Source: Arctopsyche grandis
Taxonomy: Eukaryota > Arthropoda > Insecta > Trichoptera > Hydropsychidae
Assembly: GCF_051622035.1 (NCBI RefSeq)
Contig: NC_135357.1
Location: 35,695,691 to 35,759,690 of the forward strand
DNA length: 64,000 nucleotides
Reading direction: 5' to 3'
Shown here: one piece after another, positions 45,501-58,062 of the stretch
How the letters are laid out: each line of letters begins with the position of its first letter
How positions within the stretch are numbered: position 1 is the stretch's first letter
Position numbers and translations under genes: made by a program
The notes under the pieces: generated by a model
What the model was told of the DNA's origin: nothing
The model's database searches: none
The model's input: only the letters and a program-made list of their open reading frames with translations

Positions 45501-46498
45501 ATACATATTTTTTTATATTACGAGCATTGTTAACTTTCAATTAAAAAAGTACCATTTGACCTTTTTATATTTATATTTGTATATTGAACAGGGTGGGGCG
45601 GAAACAAATAAACTGTTAGTATCTTAAAAATGAACACTTCCATTGAAGATTTTTCATCTTCAAGAGCTAAATGAAACCGAACTACATACATATATACACA
45701 ATATAGCATTACTCGGCTGAATTCAATACGATAATCAAACATTACCCATAGCAAAGCCTTAAAAATTCATTGAATTTTCAACTTCCAGACAGTTCTGACG
45801 TCAATAAACGTACACTTTTCCTGTAATCACAAAAGGTCCACAGATTATGCTCGGAAAAATGATGAATTATGTATGTATGTCTGGAAATGTAATACACAGT
45901 AGATCTTATTCAAGATATTATCTTACAAATTTGACTGTATCGTATAATGCTATCCAATGTAGGTATGTATGTAGCTTCTACATATATTGTGAATGTAAAT
46001 TTATATAGGACAGGTATTCCCGATTCGTTGCTATGGCCAAATAATGTTGACGTGTACCTGCAAATGAGCTTTCTGTGTGAAAGTTCTTTCACAGAACTGG
46101 CAAGGGAAGGGCCTCTCGCCCGTGTGCATACGCAGATGCACAATCAGCGCCTTCTTCTGCGGGAAACCCTTCAGGCAGTAGCGGCACTCGAACGGTTTGT
46201 CGGACGTGTGCACGCGGCCGTGCTCCGACAGCTGCTGCTCATCCGAGAACGCCAGGAAGCACACCTCGCACTCGAACGGGGTGTCGGACGTGTGCAGGCG
46301 CAGGTGGTGCACCAACTGGAATTTGCGATCGTAAGCTTTATCACAAACGCCGCAGGGATACCTCTTTCGGACGTCATGTAGTTTCATGTGAATCAGGAAG
46401 CTGTTCCGAGACGTGAAACGGTGCGTGCATAGTTTACAGCCGTAGAAGAATACCTCGCCCGGGTGCTTCGTCAGAAACTCCAGATGATATTCCACCAA
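39504..46498 (-). CDS. Multi-exon C2H2 zinc-finger protein, last four exons (5' end missing)
   Basis: Exons on the minus strand are 46498-46058, 44470-44282, 42661-42002 and 40145-39504. All junctions are GT-AG, all phase 0, encoding 643 residues here. Twelve C2H2 fingers are visible: five in the first exon (the fifth, CQFCERTFTQKAHLQ, is completed by GHMVRIH from the next exon), four in the third (CDFCDKKF to CEKSFKLKYF) and three in the last (CPLCPV, CTMCDKVY, CKICRKKY). Linkers are mostly not TGEKP-like; two read HTSDTPFEC and HTSDKPFEC. Between fingers lie Lys-rich and acidic linkers (for example DYESDSNDMSYGEYSSESEN). A split finger that reads correctly across the junction supports the gene model. 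It is probably a nuclear DNA-binding protein; no specific orthologue is claimed. The first exon starts with an acceptor at 46499-46500, so more 5' exons exist. They may be in 46.5-64 kb or beyond the window. Confidence 0.85.
40146..42001. other. Intron of the 12-finger gene, no element recognised
   Basis: AT-rich intron sequence. I see no repeat copy shared with the rest of the window and no coding sequence. Confidence 0.55.
42715..43190. repeat. 241-bp tandem duplication in an intron
   Basis: The word acacaaatacgactgacaca at 42715 recurs 241 bp later. The two units match closely over their length (ctaaggctccatttacatat, gagattgaaccgagaaaaga). It lies in the intron between 42661 and 44470 of the zinc-finger gene. 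Confidence 0.85.
44912..45257. mobile_element. Probable small hAT-like element with G-runs
   Basis: The right end, read inversely, is CAGGGGCGTCATTTAAGG and the left end is CAGGGG-like, within a run of 12 G. Three runs of nine or more G occur (about 44915, 44958 and 45211). A target duplication is not clear. It lies in an intron of the zinc-finger gene. Confidence 0.45.
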
Positions 46499-46760
46499 CT
46501 GAAAAAGGCAAACGAAACAAACCGTCAGGAAATTTCATACCAATGTATGTAGATTACATTACAAACATTGCCGGCTTTCTAAGACAACACACATGCGGAA
46601 TGCTTCAAGCAACTAATATATGTACATAGATCTACCATCATATCAAGAGCACGACAAATATGCATCCAGTGGGTTTCCAGGAACTCTTCGTTCAAAATTC
46701 CAATGGCATTATATGAAAATTATCAGGGATATTTAAATATATTTTATTATAAATAGTATA

Positions 46761-47418
46761 TATGTTATAGTTGAAGTGTATCTTCCAGTTATAATATATT
46801 TTGACTAGTTGGAATATATTCCATCTAACCTGGTATCAACTACCGCTACAGTTGAAGTGTATTTTCAGTTGTGATATATATTGACTAGTTGGAATATATT
46901 CCATCTAACCTGGTATCAACTACCGCTACAGTTGAAGTGTATTTTCAGTTGTAATATATTTTGACTAGTTGGAATATATTCCGTCTAACACATGCAAGTT
47001 GATTCATATGGCGAATTACATTCCAACTGGTCAAAATATATTACAACTGAAAATAAAGTTCTACTATAAATTGGTACCAGGTAATATGGCGAGGATAGGT
47101 TTTAGTGAAAACGTCACTCGACTAGTAAATTGAGTTGTAAAGTTACATTTTTGTTTTGAACACAATCTTAGAATTGTTGTAATAAGGTACTTATTAGCTC
47201 TATAGTTATATCCAACAAATATAAACACATTTTAAAGCATTAGTAAAGACATCAGAGCTGTCAAAACTCAACTGTTATATTACAACTGGCGCACATTGTT
47301 GAAAGTGTAAATGCGCTTGTAGAGATATAATCTACTAGTTGAATTGTATTCGAATATGAATGACCTAAAACGCCAGTTGGAATATATTGCAACTGAAATA
47401 CACTTCAACTGTAACATA
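46761..47418. mobile_element. MITE with inverse ends and 80-bp internal repeats
   Basis: The ends are inverse copies (tatgttatagttgaagtgta; atacacttcaactgtaacata). Three direct units with a period of 80-81 bp (starts at about 46771, 46852 and 46932) share gttggaatatattcc and ctggtatcaactaccgctac. Inverse copies of the unit appear near 47015-47060 and 47375-47410. Confidence 0.75.
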
Positions 47419-48811
47419 TACATATACATGTGTGCTTATTTATATTATTGACAATTGTTTTTTTGAAAATCCATTGGATGACATTACTGGAAATGCATGC
47501 TAGATATAGTGATGAATCTTTACATAAGATTTTACAAAAATGGTGCAAAGAACTGTACGAAAGTGTTAAATAAATGATGTTTTAAAATACATAAACAAGT
47601 CAATTATGAAAAATAAATAAAATAATATACGAGCTACTTGAAAATATACGTATAAGTAAAATAAACGATGAATAATTTCATACGAGCCATCTTGCCATGT
47701 TGAAAAATGCACTTGAAAAAGGCGACGTATGACTTTGTATAAAAATTTCACTTTTAAATCATAATAAATAATTTAAAAAAATAATATACTCGTCTACAGA
47801 GCCTTGAAGCAGATTAAAAAATAAATTAAATTAAATTAAAAATTGAATTGCATACGAAAGAGTTATGGTTACCAACTGTGTTTACTTTACACAATTATTT
47901 GAGCGACATATATATGAATATTACAACACAACAAAAGCATAGGATTCTCAATTCAACAGCTACTAACTCTCTGCGACGATCCAAGATATCCTCAAGACGT
48001 CCATGATACTGTTTGCGCAGCATGAAAATAACAACGGTAAAATTTTACATTCAAGTGAAAACATCTGATATTAAATTTGAATACATAATAACAACACATC
48101 AATGATAGTAATAATATAAACCAGTGAAAGTGAGAAATTAAGCATTTCCACGTAAATTCTTTATTGTCATTGTTATAAGACACATACGATTGACTTTCTA
48201 CGCCATTTTTAAAATCGATAAATGATTGTTTTGTTAGTGTTTGATTCGATCGAGTGTGCTATGATTATGTAAAAGCAATCGTGCACGTCGTTTCTATTAT
48301 TCTCGTCGTCGGACAAAAACTTCAGAACCACTACATATGTATACATAAATTGTCCATATTTATAATGGAAAACTCTAGACGGGATATAAGAATCGTTTAA
48401 TTTTTTATGAGTCCCAATTTAAACTCATCATAACTTGTATATTTAGATACTTGGTCAGTTTAAATTAGCACCGTAGAAGAAGGACGCATCCTCTAATACT
48501 TTCGAGACAATGAATCAAACTTTTAAATGAAAGACAATGAAGCCTGCATTTAATTGATCAGAATAGATAATTTGTTAAAAAAAAGATACTACATAGTTGA
48601 AATTTTTACTGACTGTATATCATTAGGTTGTTGAGACATTTTTCTTCAGTTTTATGTTATTTTATTTTGAAAAATGACGACCCAAAACGACACTGTGGCC
48701 AAACATTTAAATAACATTAAATAAAAAATACATAAATAACATTTATAGAATATGATAGTTAAGAAGGAAAGGTCTTTCAGGTAAATCATCGCGCTCCGTT
48801 CTACCAATCGC

Positions 48812-49117
48812 AAAATCTCGAGACTCGTTTTCTCAACTTTTCGCCTGCTAAAACAGGAGTTTGTATATTGTATACAAAAATGATTTTTTTATGTAATATT
48901 TTTAATATATGAGACATATTGTGATAATTTATAGGTTTTTAAGCTATTTAAACAACTTTAAAATGTTTAAAAATTAATTCTTACTATATTTTGTTAATAT
49001 TTAATGTTTTTCTCGTAAAATAAGTATTTCATTATGTAAAACATTTTCGTATATGTATACAAACTCGATGACGAGATACACTGAAAAAGTCGGGAAAACG
49101 AGTCTTGAGATATTATA
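48812..49117. mobile_element. Short MITE of about 300 bp
   Basis: The inverse ends are aatctcgagactcgttttct and gaaaacgagtcttgagatat. A second inner inverse pair (gtttgtatattgtatac, and gtatatgtatacaaac) follows. No coding sequence; the superfamily is not recognised. Confidence 0.6.
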
Positions 49118-49155
49118 AGTTGGTGGAATGAGGTAGATCCCTTCATGATCCCTTA

Positions 49156-49603
49156 GCCAGCAGCATAGCTCGGTTGTTAAGCTTCTGCTTAGCGTCGTGA
49201 GGTGCCGGGTTCGATCCCAGGGCCGGGCCTCGAGTGAAAATGAATTTTTTAGAGTATGCTCCTGGTTAGACCTGGATTTGTGACTCCAGGTTGATCGTTT
49301 CCTATCAGAGTTTGCCGATTTTCTCTGATTTCATTGTTGAAACGGTTCCCGGTAAAAATGGCCAAAATCCTTTCTATATATACAATATGTCACCAATAAT
49401 TTGTGTTTGATTAATGTGCAATAAATAAGTTTGTGTACGATTTGATAGATATTTGCGAGTTTTTCAGTGTCTCGTAATTCAGTTACTTATATAATGAATA
49501 AAAAATGCTGCAATATTTGTAATTGGCCAGGAAGGCGCATTGGGGTTGCCTGTAATGCCTTCCTGGTATGTGTTGTTATTAAAAATAAAAATAAAAAAAA
49601 TGA
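49156..49603 (+). mobile_element. tRNA-derived SINE, full length
   Basis: The head gccagcagcatagctcggtt holds an A box, and gggttcgatccc is a good B box for RNA polymerase III. The central domain is tttgtgactccaggttgatc, then ttgttgaaacggttcc. The 3' end is a hairpin with stem ccaggaaggc/gccttcctgg around gcattggggttgcctgtaat, then an A-rich tail (aaaataaaaataaa). Confidence 0.88.
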
Positions 49604-50455
49604 TGAAAGTTTAAATGTCATTGTTATTATTAATTCCTGATAAATTCTTAAAATTTTTTAATAATTAAAAATAATTTGAGTGTTAATATTGTATAAATAC
49701 TGTTAAGATCATATATCAGTAAAAAAAGGGTATGAGAACATAATAGTGTAAAATATTGTGTGTTTGTAGATTGTAGAGTGGGTAACGACGCAAACATAGG
49801 AATTACAACGAAAGGCCACTGATTAAAATTAAAAATGATTAATTATAAACTATGATACAATTTGTATGCAGAATAAAAGTGTTTTTGCAGGCAACCGAAC
49901 AAAACTGTCATCGAATGAGTCACACAGCCTTCCGACAAGTTTTAACATTTAAAAGTAAATGCATACAGTAATTAAAATAGAACAACGCCTATACCACTAA
50001 ATGCTAAACAAACCCGAGAAATTACACACACACACACACACACACTCACGAAAACAAACCCACATTCTGATATCGTAAAGCCAAGTTTGGGCACTTTTTA
50101 TAGATAAAGTGTTTATCGTGAAGACTTGTGCGTTACGATGCCGAGGTCTTTTATAATATTTAAAGTGCAAAACATATTCACGTCACACCAGACAGATATG
50201 TATGTATAAACGTATAATGTGTTTGCGAAAACTATTAATTAAGTTTAAAAATTAATTGAACGACTATTTATAAGAACGAATGAAAGTCACTGTGGCTGTG
50301 CCATATTATGTATATGAGTAATTCAATATGAAATCAATGAAGCGTGAGTTCATATGACAGCCATCTCAAAGAAAAGTATTCTATTGCACTTTTAAGATCT
50401 AGAAAGTATGCCAGGTTTGCCCAGGTTAGTTGTATTAATGCCTAAGATTCACATA

Positions 50456-50886
50456 GCCAGCAGTGTGGCTCGGTGGTTGCGCTTATGTTTAGCACCGAGA
50501 GGTTACCGGGTTCGATCCCTATTGATAATCTTTTTAATGCCGCTGGTCACATTTGGATATTTGTGACTCCAAGTCGATCGTTTCCTTTCGGAGTTTGCTA
50601 ATTTATCTGATTTCATTGTTGAAACGGTTCCTCCATCGAGTTGGCGAAAACCATCCTACCCGCTATGTCACAAATATCTGAATTTTATTTATGTACAATA
50701 TGTAAAAATTTATTTACATGTCTAAATTCATAGATGTCTCTATAGATTAATTACTTGTTTATTTCGTATTCTTCAGCATTTCGAAATACAGCGATTTATA
50801 TAATAGAAAATACTGTAATATTTGTAATTAATTGTCTAGGAAGGCGAATATATATATGTAAAAATAAAATAAAATATATGTATGTA
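50456..50886 (+). mobile_element. tRNA-derived SINE
   Basis: The head gccagcagtgtggctcggtgg has the B box gggttcgatccc. The central domain is gtgactccaagtcgatcgtt and ttgttgaaacggttcc. The tail reaches gtctaggaaggcg and then a (TA/ATAA)-rich end, so the hairpin is cut in half. Confidence 0.85.
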
Positions 50887-51130
50887 TGTATGTAGTAAAA
50901 TTCTCATGTGTTGATAAAAACAATTATACCAATTCATATTTTTAAAAAATCAAAACAAATGAGTATCATTATTCTATACAATTAATTGGGCAATTTTCTT
51001 TGAAAAGCGACTGAACGATTTTGATCAAATTTCCCTTTTCAAGTCTAAAAAAACCATTGAAATAAATGTCGACTTTGTGAAAACTCATTTAGGGGGCTAA
51101 ATACCAATATTTTTAACTTCTATGATATTT

Positions 51131-51255
51131 AAATTTGAAAACAAATGAATAGAATAAAATTTGAAAACAAATGAATAGAATAAAATTTGGAAACAAATTA
51201 ATAGAATTAAATATGGAAACAAATGAATAAAATAAAATTTGAAAACAAATAAAAT
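51131..51255. repeat. 26-bp tandem repeat, about 5 copies
   Basis: Units of the form aaatttgaaaacaaatgaat plus agaata repeat with minor changes. It appears to be a simple minisatellite in intergenic or intronic DNA. Confidence 0.8.
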
Positions 51256-52741
51256 TGTAAAAAAAGTCAACTTTAAATACCCAGCGTCGCCCAGTTAAAA
51301 ACGTTTGGAATTATATTAATGAATATATATGACAGCATGTGAACCAAAAAAGAATAATGAAATAAAAGGAGCATAATATTCTCCACGCTTAAATAGTACT
51401 AGAGAGAAAGCTATTCTAATATATAAATGTATAATGTTCTAAATTACATGTTGAATTTCAGCGCCATTTAAATGCTCTATCATACTTTTAAGATCATAAT
51501 AAATACACCAACTTCACCCAAGCAAAAATTTTTAGAGAGTTATCAGTCATATAACCGTTGAACGTTATTAGAAACGCATATTCCAATTAAAAGTTTTCCA
51601 TAAGATTTAGACGCATATGAACAAACTTTAAACACCAGGCTTCACCCAATCGAAATTCGATTCTACAACTACATATGTGAAGTATATAGAAAAAAAAAGA
51701 GACAAACGTGTCGATAGACTTGCTGTAAAATGGAAATTGAAAGTACCTTTAGCCATTGACGAATCGTCGAACCGAGTGACCGTTGACCTAATCAATAGTG
51801 GCTCCGTCGAGGATAATGACAGATAGATATGTGTACATATATTTTATATACCGTTTTTAAACGCGGTTGCGATTATCTGTATTATTACATGCAGTAGAAA
51901 TTCACACACACACACACATGGTGATAAGTAAATTTCGAAGATAACACACAATTATCATAACGCTAAAGATTAGACGGTTACACGGTGCAGGAGTTTTTGT
52001 GTTCGAGTTCGAAATACCTCAAAGGTCTCTTACGAGAATTTATTTCATTTTCGATACAACGCCGGGCTATTATTATTGTATTTATTTTTGTCGATTTGCC
52101 TTATCGTTATTGACAATGAATCGACAGATTATGGCAAAAACTATTCATTGTGTATAATAATATGGATTTCATGTATATTATTCATACTTCCTATATTGCA
52201 TACGTGTAACATATAAGGGAAATTTTACTGCAGTGTTTCTAGTCTTTTCTTTTCCAACCGTTCCCTATTTATATGAACTATTTTTGCATAATTACATAGT
52301 AAATAGTAACACCGTCAATGTCGATATGTAAACATTAATTTTCTTTTCATATTCTGGTAGTAAAATTGAAGTGGATCAGTATGTTAAATACAATCTGGTG
52401 AAAGTTTTCAATTCAAATATTATAAGAAAATACATTTTGTTTCAACGTGTTTTAGAATTGAGTTCTAACATTTACATTTTGTTTAGTTAAACATGCGCAT
52501 TACAAACAAGGAACAATTTGGTTCAAGTATTCTACTATACAATCTCTTGGCTATGTACATTGAGATGATAATGTACAAAATTTCAGATATAATTATTCAA
52601 AAATGAAAGAAATTCTAATAAAAACGCCCAATTTTAGAAATATCACTAATTGTAAAGCACTATTACTACCAATAATTATTAAAAAAATAGACACTTTCAC
52701 AAAATCACAACTGAAAACTGGGATGTTTATCCAGCATTATA

Positions 52742-53120
52742 TGTATTTATTTTTTACATAGATATATACCAGAAAGGCCTGACAGGTATACACCTTCCTA
52801 GACAATTAATTACAAACATTGTAGTATTTTTATTAAATAAATTACTGTATTTCGAGAGTCTGAAGAACATGAAATTAACAATTAATTAATTAATCCATTG
52901 AGACATCTATGGATTTAGACTTTAACATATTGTACATAAATCAAATCCAGATATTTGTGACAGCGGGTAGGATGATTTTTGCCAATTTGAGGAACCGTTT
53001 CAACGATGAAAATCAGATAAATTGGCAAAGTCTGATAAGAAACGACCGACTTGAAGTCACAAAAATCAGCAGTATTAAAGATTAGCACGGGATCAAGCCC
53101 AGTAATCTCATACTGCTGGC
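52742..53120 (-). mobile_element. tRNA-derived SINE, minus orientation
   Basis: On the minus strand the head starts gccagcagtatgag at 53120. The central domain follows (gtgacttcaagtcggtcg, gaaacggttcctcaaattgg). The tail hairpin remnant is taggaaggtgtatacctgtc then aggcctttctgg. Confidence 0.8.
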
Positions 53121-54579
53121 AAATGTATGTATAGTATTAAGAAATTCTTCTGAACTACTTAGTGTTTTTCAAGTAAAATGAACTAGAAAACACGTCAACT
53201 TTCAAATATCAAATAGTTCGAAAAATGTCAGTGCAATCACGAGTAATGGCCGCTACGATGAAATGCATTGTAATAACCGAGTTCGACCAAATATTCTTTT
53301 GTGCGTTCGGAAACAAAACATATCATACAACTTCAATTTTACAGAACGATATTACTTATCAATAGCCCTTTTTGCTTATCGTTTAAAAAAAAAAAAACAC
53401 TTTAACTAAAGATTACAATCAAAAAAGACACTCACTTCCAAAAACAATGATGAATTCTTTCACTAATATGATTGATAGGGCAAGTTTTCAACACAACTAT
53501 GACATCATAGCAACGTCGAAGAGTCACTTCACTTAATTAATTCCCTCGTTCGTTCGTCAAACATTCATACATACAAATAAAGTAAATTTGACCAACTTCT
53601 CCATTCTAGTTCGATAACAAAAAAAAGGCAAAAACACATCCAAATAAACCACAACACGACGACCGACACACACAGTATCACTTCTGAATCATATAGCACA
53701 ATTCGAATGTAAACGTACGCACAAATGACACCGACAATAGAAAACTGTAGACATTGATTTATTTAATACGTAAAAAGTCAATTGAAACCCCATGAAAAGA
53801 TGATTCAATAACCGAGGAGAGGAGATACAATGAAAAGTTGCCAACAAAGAACGAATCAATCCGTGCACACAACATTACAAACGTACATCGGTGTTAAAAC
53901 ATCTCTTTCGAATCATTACCCGGCAACACTTAACACTTGAAAAAAGCAGCACAACTATTCAAATACGACATATTATGTAAATGTAGTTAAAAAGTCTTCG
54001 CTTTGCTATCAAAAGAGCGCAAAAACAAGTTGTTCCTCGGCTTCACCTTCAACATTAATTACCCGAAATTGAAATTCTGCATACGACACACTTGTCGTCG
54101 ATACAAAGCCACTAAATATAGGTGAGAATGATTATTATTCTCATAATAATCATCATCGTGTCGACATGTAATTGGCGAGTGTTGACTTATCGGTGATCTA
54201 AAACAAACGTACAAACACAAACACGGGTTTGTACACTTGTGAGCAAACTCAAAAGTAGATAGACGTCGATGACATTAGCCACCGTTAGCTACAAGTATAT
54301 GGGCTTCTTCAGGTGCTAATCCACAGAATACACAAAAGAGTCGCTGGGAATCGGCGTACGATAGAATTTCCAATTTCGAAGCTTCGCATGTAATATAAAT
54401 ATATAATATACATACATTCTATAAATGCAATCTCTCATCGTAAAGATAATGAAATTAATGAGAAACGTATCATCTGTCATGGCGGAATAATTTAACAGTT
54501 AATAGTCAAAATTATAATTATCGACGGTTTCGAATAATTTATACAGGCTATCATCGTGCATTAGTGGTGTGTAATAATG

Positions 54580-55830
54580 TGAACTTTGATTAAGGTGTGG
54601 CCTAAAACATATTGATAGTAAATAATTTGGTGAATCTTGTTCGTAATGAACTCCTATAATCTATTGCGTAAATTGGTACATTAAAAACATAACAATAATG
54701 TCTGTCGATATTTTTATTTATATTATATTTTCGGCTAAAGTCTGCAGCAATGTACTGATAATCTAAAATGCAAATTATGAAATCAGTATGCAACAATGGT
54801 CGATAGGCCATATTATAATAGGTCATATTATACTGCAGTATAATTTATTTATTTTAGTGTTTGTTTACATATATTGGTCAATGTCTACAATGTGCTTTGA
54901 ATCTGATGCTCAAATAAAAACATTAAAATCAATACAAAATAACACTCAATAGGCAGTTGTATATTAATTATAATGCTTATATTGTGACCAAACTCCACAA
55001 TAAAATTTTGCGCCTTGTGTGCAAATAATAAAATTAAAATGAGTAAAATTAAAATGAGTTTGAAATTATGGCCAATAGGCATTATATGATATGTATATTA
55101 TATAAAGGCAACAATTTAAATGGTCAGTTTTTTTCAATAAATAATAGTGTATATGTAGATAAAAATGAGTATTTTTTGACAAAAAGACAATAATCAAGCA
55201 GTCAATGACCGATACTATAACTTACTGACCAAATAAATACAGACCTCACAGGTTTGTTTATATGTGTATGTAGTTTATATTGTGAAGCTGAAACTTTACA
55301 ATTGAATTTATACATTACAAAATTAAAATCAGTATGGTCAATAGGCAGTTGCATACAAGTTCGTCTAACTAATATATGTACATTATTTAATGCAAATATG
55401 TAATTTGTTCTTGTGGGTGAGTTGTAAAGTTGTAATTTAAGTATAAAATATGCATCTAATCTAATGCTCTAATTATAAAATTAAAATCAATATGAAAAAA
55501 ATGGCCAATAGGCAGCTGCATAACATACTGCAATATTTTTTTTATATATTTGTGTTCATTCATACATTCATACATTTGTACAGTTGAATTTTGTTCATAT
55601 GTAGTGATCCAAGTCTACAATGTGCTTCTAATCTAACGTGTAAATTACACTATTAAAAATAATGGCCGTCGGACTATTAATACACACCAGGATGAATCTT
55701 GTTCACAATATACATATGTATACACACATAACTAAAGGTTCAACAAGATCAAAGTCTATAATGTTCTCTTATCTATTGTAATATGTGGATTCTAGCATCA
55801 TAAGCAATGCATAGTACCATTGAAAATATA
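54580..55830. repeat. Degenerate long-period tandem array
   Basis: A module with tctacaatgtgcttctaatc, then a run of attaaaatcaatatg, then atggccaataggcagttgca recurs about five times (near 54740, 54890, 55020, 55430 and 55615), with unit lengths from roughly 150 to 280 bp. The copies are strongly diverged. Confidence 0.6.
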
Positions 55831-57049
55831 ACGTATATTATATAAACGATTTTCAACAAGTCAAATATACATACATACATACACATCTCTAAAAATATGA
55901 GCTGACGAATCTTATCCAAAACTCACACACTTATCAACGGAATGATTAGATTTATACATACTTTAAGTCAACTAATCTATCAAATTATCTAATGTGCATA
56001 TGATATATGTATTTTTAAGAATACAAAAAAATGCTTTAATAGATAAGTTTATATAAATTGAAGCGAAATGTGAGTGTGTTTTTCCAAAATGAATTTCATC
56101 ACCATATAATATGCATGACAGATCAATGTTGTATCAACTGTTCATATTTGAATATGTAACGTTGTTTGATTAACCCCTTTAACGTGGGGCCACAATTGAT
56201 TCCTGAATGTCGGCGAAAACGAAGTCATACAAATTGATAATAAATATATTAGATTATGTATTTAGAATGTGAAACACAATAGATGTGAATCAGCGGTGTG
56301 TGGAGTGTTTAGTCAAATGAATGACGGATCATTTATAATATTGGTGAAGATATGTATGATGTGATGAGGCCGTTGTTTACCGTTAACGTACATGTAATAT
56401 AACTACTACGACTGACGTGTCTAGATATGTGTATAATATGGACGTTTGGAAATTTCATATTATTGAGAATTCATTTATGAGTACGTACAATCTTCTCAAG
56501 GCTATGTACTCACTCACACAAACAAGTTCGGTACCAGAAGTTATTATGTTTGTACGGTTGAAGACACGAGAGGTTTACAGAGATATCTCTAAAAGAAGTC
56601 TAAGCAGGTAACTAACTATAACTAGTTTTTTTTTCTATTTCTTTTTTTCGTGTTACCTTTATAAACTGGTTGAAGACTCTGTAATAAATTAATCGAGCAG
56701 AAGAATATCACTAGCATATTTGGTCAGTTGATTTTTTTTTTTTATTATTCTACATTCAGATGTGATTATCGTCAGTTCTAAAAAGCTTGTAATATAATTT
56801 ATGAATAAAAAAAAAGTATTGGATTTTTTTTATGTTAAAATATATTCAAAATTCTTCGTATCAAAATACATATGAAGTTTTATTTTGATGTTTAATATGA
56901 AGTGGTCAAAGGCGGGATGGTATTCCGCCATCTTTAATTAATGATAAAAGGGTGACCGTGAAAACGTCGAAAATATTCGTTTATCATGCATACATATGAA
57001 AAACGGTTAGTATATATATATATAAATATCAGTGGCGTGCGGTAAAACT

Positions 57050-57350
57050 CTCTCTCCCCCCCGTCGTACATCCTCACTTAATTTGCGCGAGCAGGATACA
57101 ACAGGAACAAGAGGAACAGGCTTTTCTTCCCGTATCCTGCGCGCGCACATTAAACAAGGCTGTATGACAAAAAGAGAGATAATTTCACCGCATGCCACTC
57201 ATATATATTATATATACTTAGTACCGTTTACCATGCGCCCTTTTTTTTGATCTTTCGACTTAAGATCGAATCTTTGCCTTCCGATATTTGCTTTTTCGAC
57301 CTTTTCACTTTCGGTGACATGAGGTAGACCCATGATAAAACCATTCCATA
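57050..57350. mobile_element. Relic of the foldback family at 12170-13066
   Basis: Shared words are cacttaatttgcgcgagcag, acaggaacaagaggaacagg, gtaccgtttaccatg and ttgccttccgatatt. The second arm is largely lost, so it no longer folds fully. Confidence 0.75.
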
Positions 57351-57482
57351 TATTATCATTAGAGGTAGGACCGGAAGCGTGCCGTTCACTTTAAATTGTT
57401 CGCCGTGCTTTGTTCATTTTTATGATGAATCTTTTTTTTTTGCCCTCTAGCTTTGTAAATAGACCCAAAACGATTCCTGGAA

Positions 57483-57598
57483 CCTCTAATTATCCTACTA
57501 ACTATCCTATCTGGTCCTACCTCTGAACCTCTAATTATCCTACTAACTATCCTATCTATCCTCTAACTATCCTATCTGGTCCTACCTCTAATTATCAT
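57483..57598. repeat. Minisatellite with ctaactatcctatctggtcc words
   Basis: Three to four imperfect units combine ctctaattatcctactaact and atcctatctggtcctacctc. The flank at 57357 has the same word in inverse form (agaggtaggacc). Confidence 0.7.
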
Positions 57599-57599
57599 A

Positions 57600-58062
57600 A
57601 TAATAAAATATCGCTATTCAGTCAGTCTGTCTGTCTGAGATAACGCTCGCCATACTATAATAGTCGTTTCGATTAAATATATGTAAAAAAAAACACTGCC
57701 GACAAAACGTATGAATATAATCATATACATATATAATAGCGCTGTCCTGTGTGTCTGTGTAAGATAACGCTCGCCGTACTATAATTGTCGTTTCGATTCG
57801 ACATACATATGTACATCACAGCTAAATCACTGCCAACAAAATGTACGATACAATAACAAAAGAGAAAAACTTCTATATATACTGTTTGCTACCAATGTTT
57901 CCTCTAGGGCAATAATTCTCTGAGCATTTAGCGCCTTCTATTAAAAATTTATTTAGTTAATTAATTTTTCTATTGGTGTTTTATATTATTTATATGTAGG
58001 CAGGTACATATGTAGTTTTTACCATTTTTTTTATATTAAACAATTAAATATATTTAAAAAAC
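57600..58062. repeat. Duplicated segment, then empty-site copy of the 10345-11150 repeat
   Basis: gataacgctcgcc occurs at about 57640 and 57759, each with ctgtctgt/ctgtgtgtctg before it and actataat and gtcgtttcgatt after it. This resembles Helitron 5' regions but is not proven. From 57860 the sequence matches the flanks of the MITE at 10406-10991. Confidence 0.6.

Noticed and set aside
49156-49230. tRNA gene
   Set aside because: The A and B boxes are those of a SINE head. The cloverleaf is not intact and the sequence continues into the SINE body.
50029-50046. CRISPR-like or other spaced repeat arrays around the short AC tracts
   Set aside because: They are simple microsatellites in animal DNA with no regular spacers.
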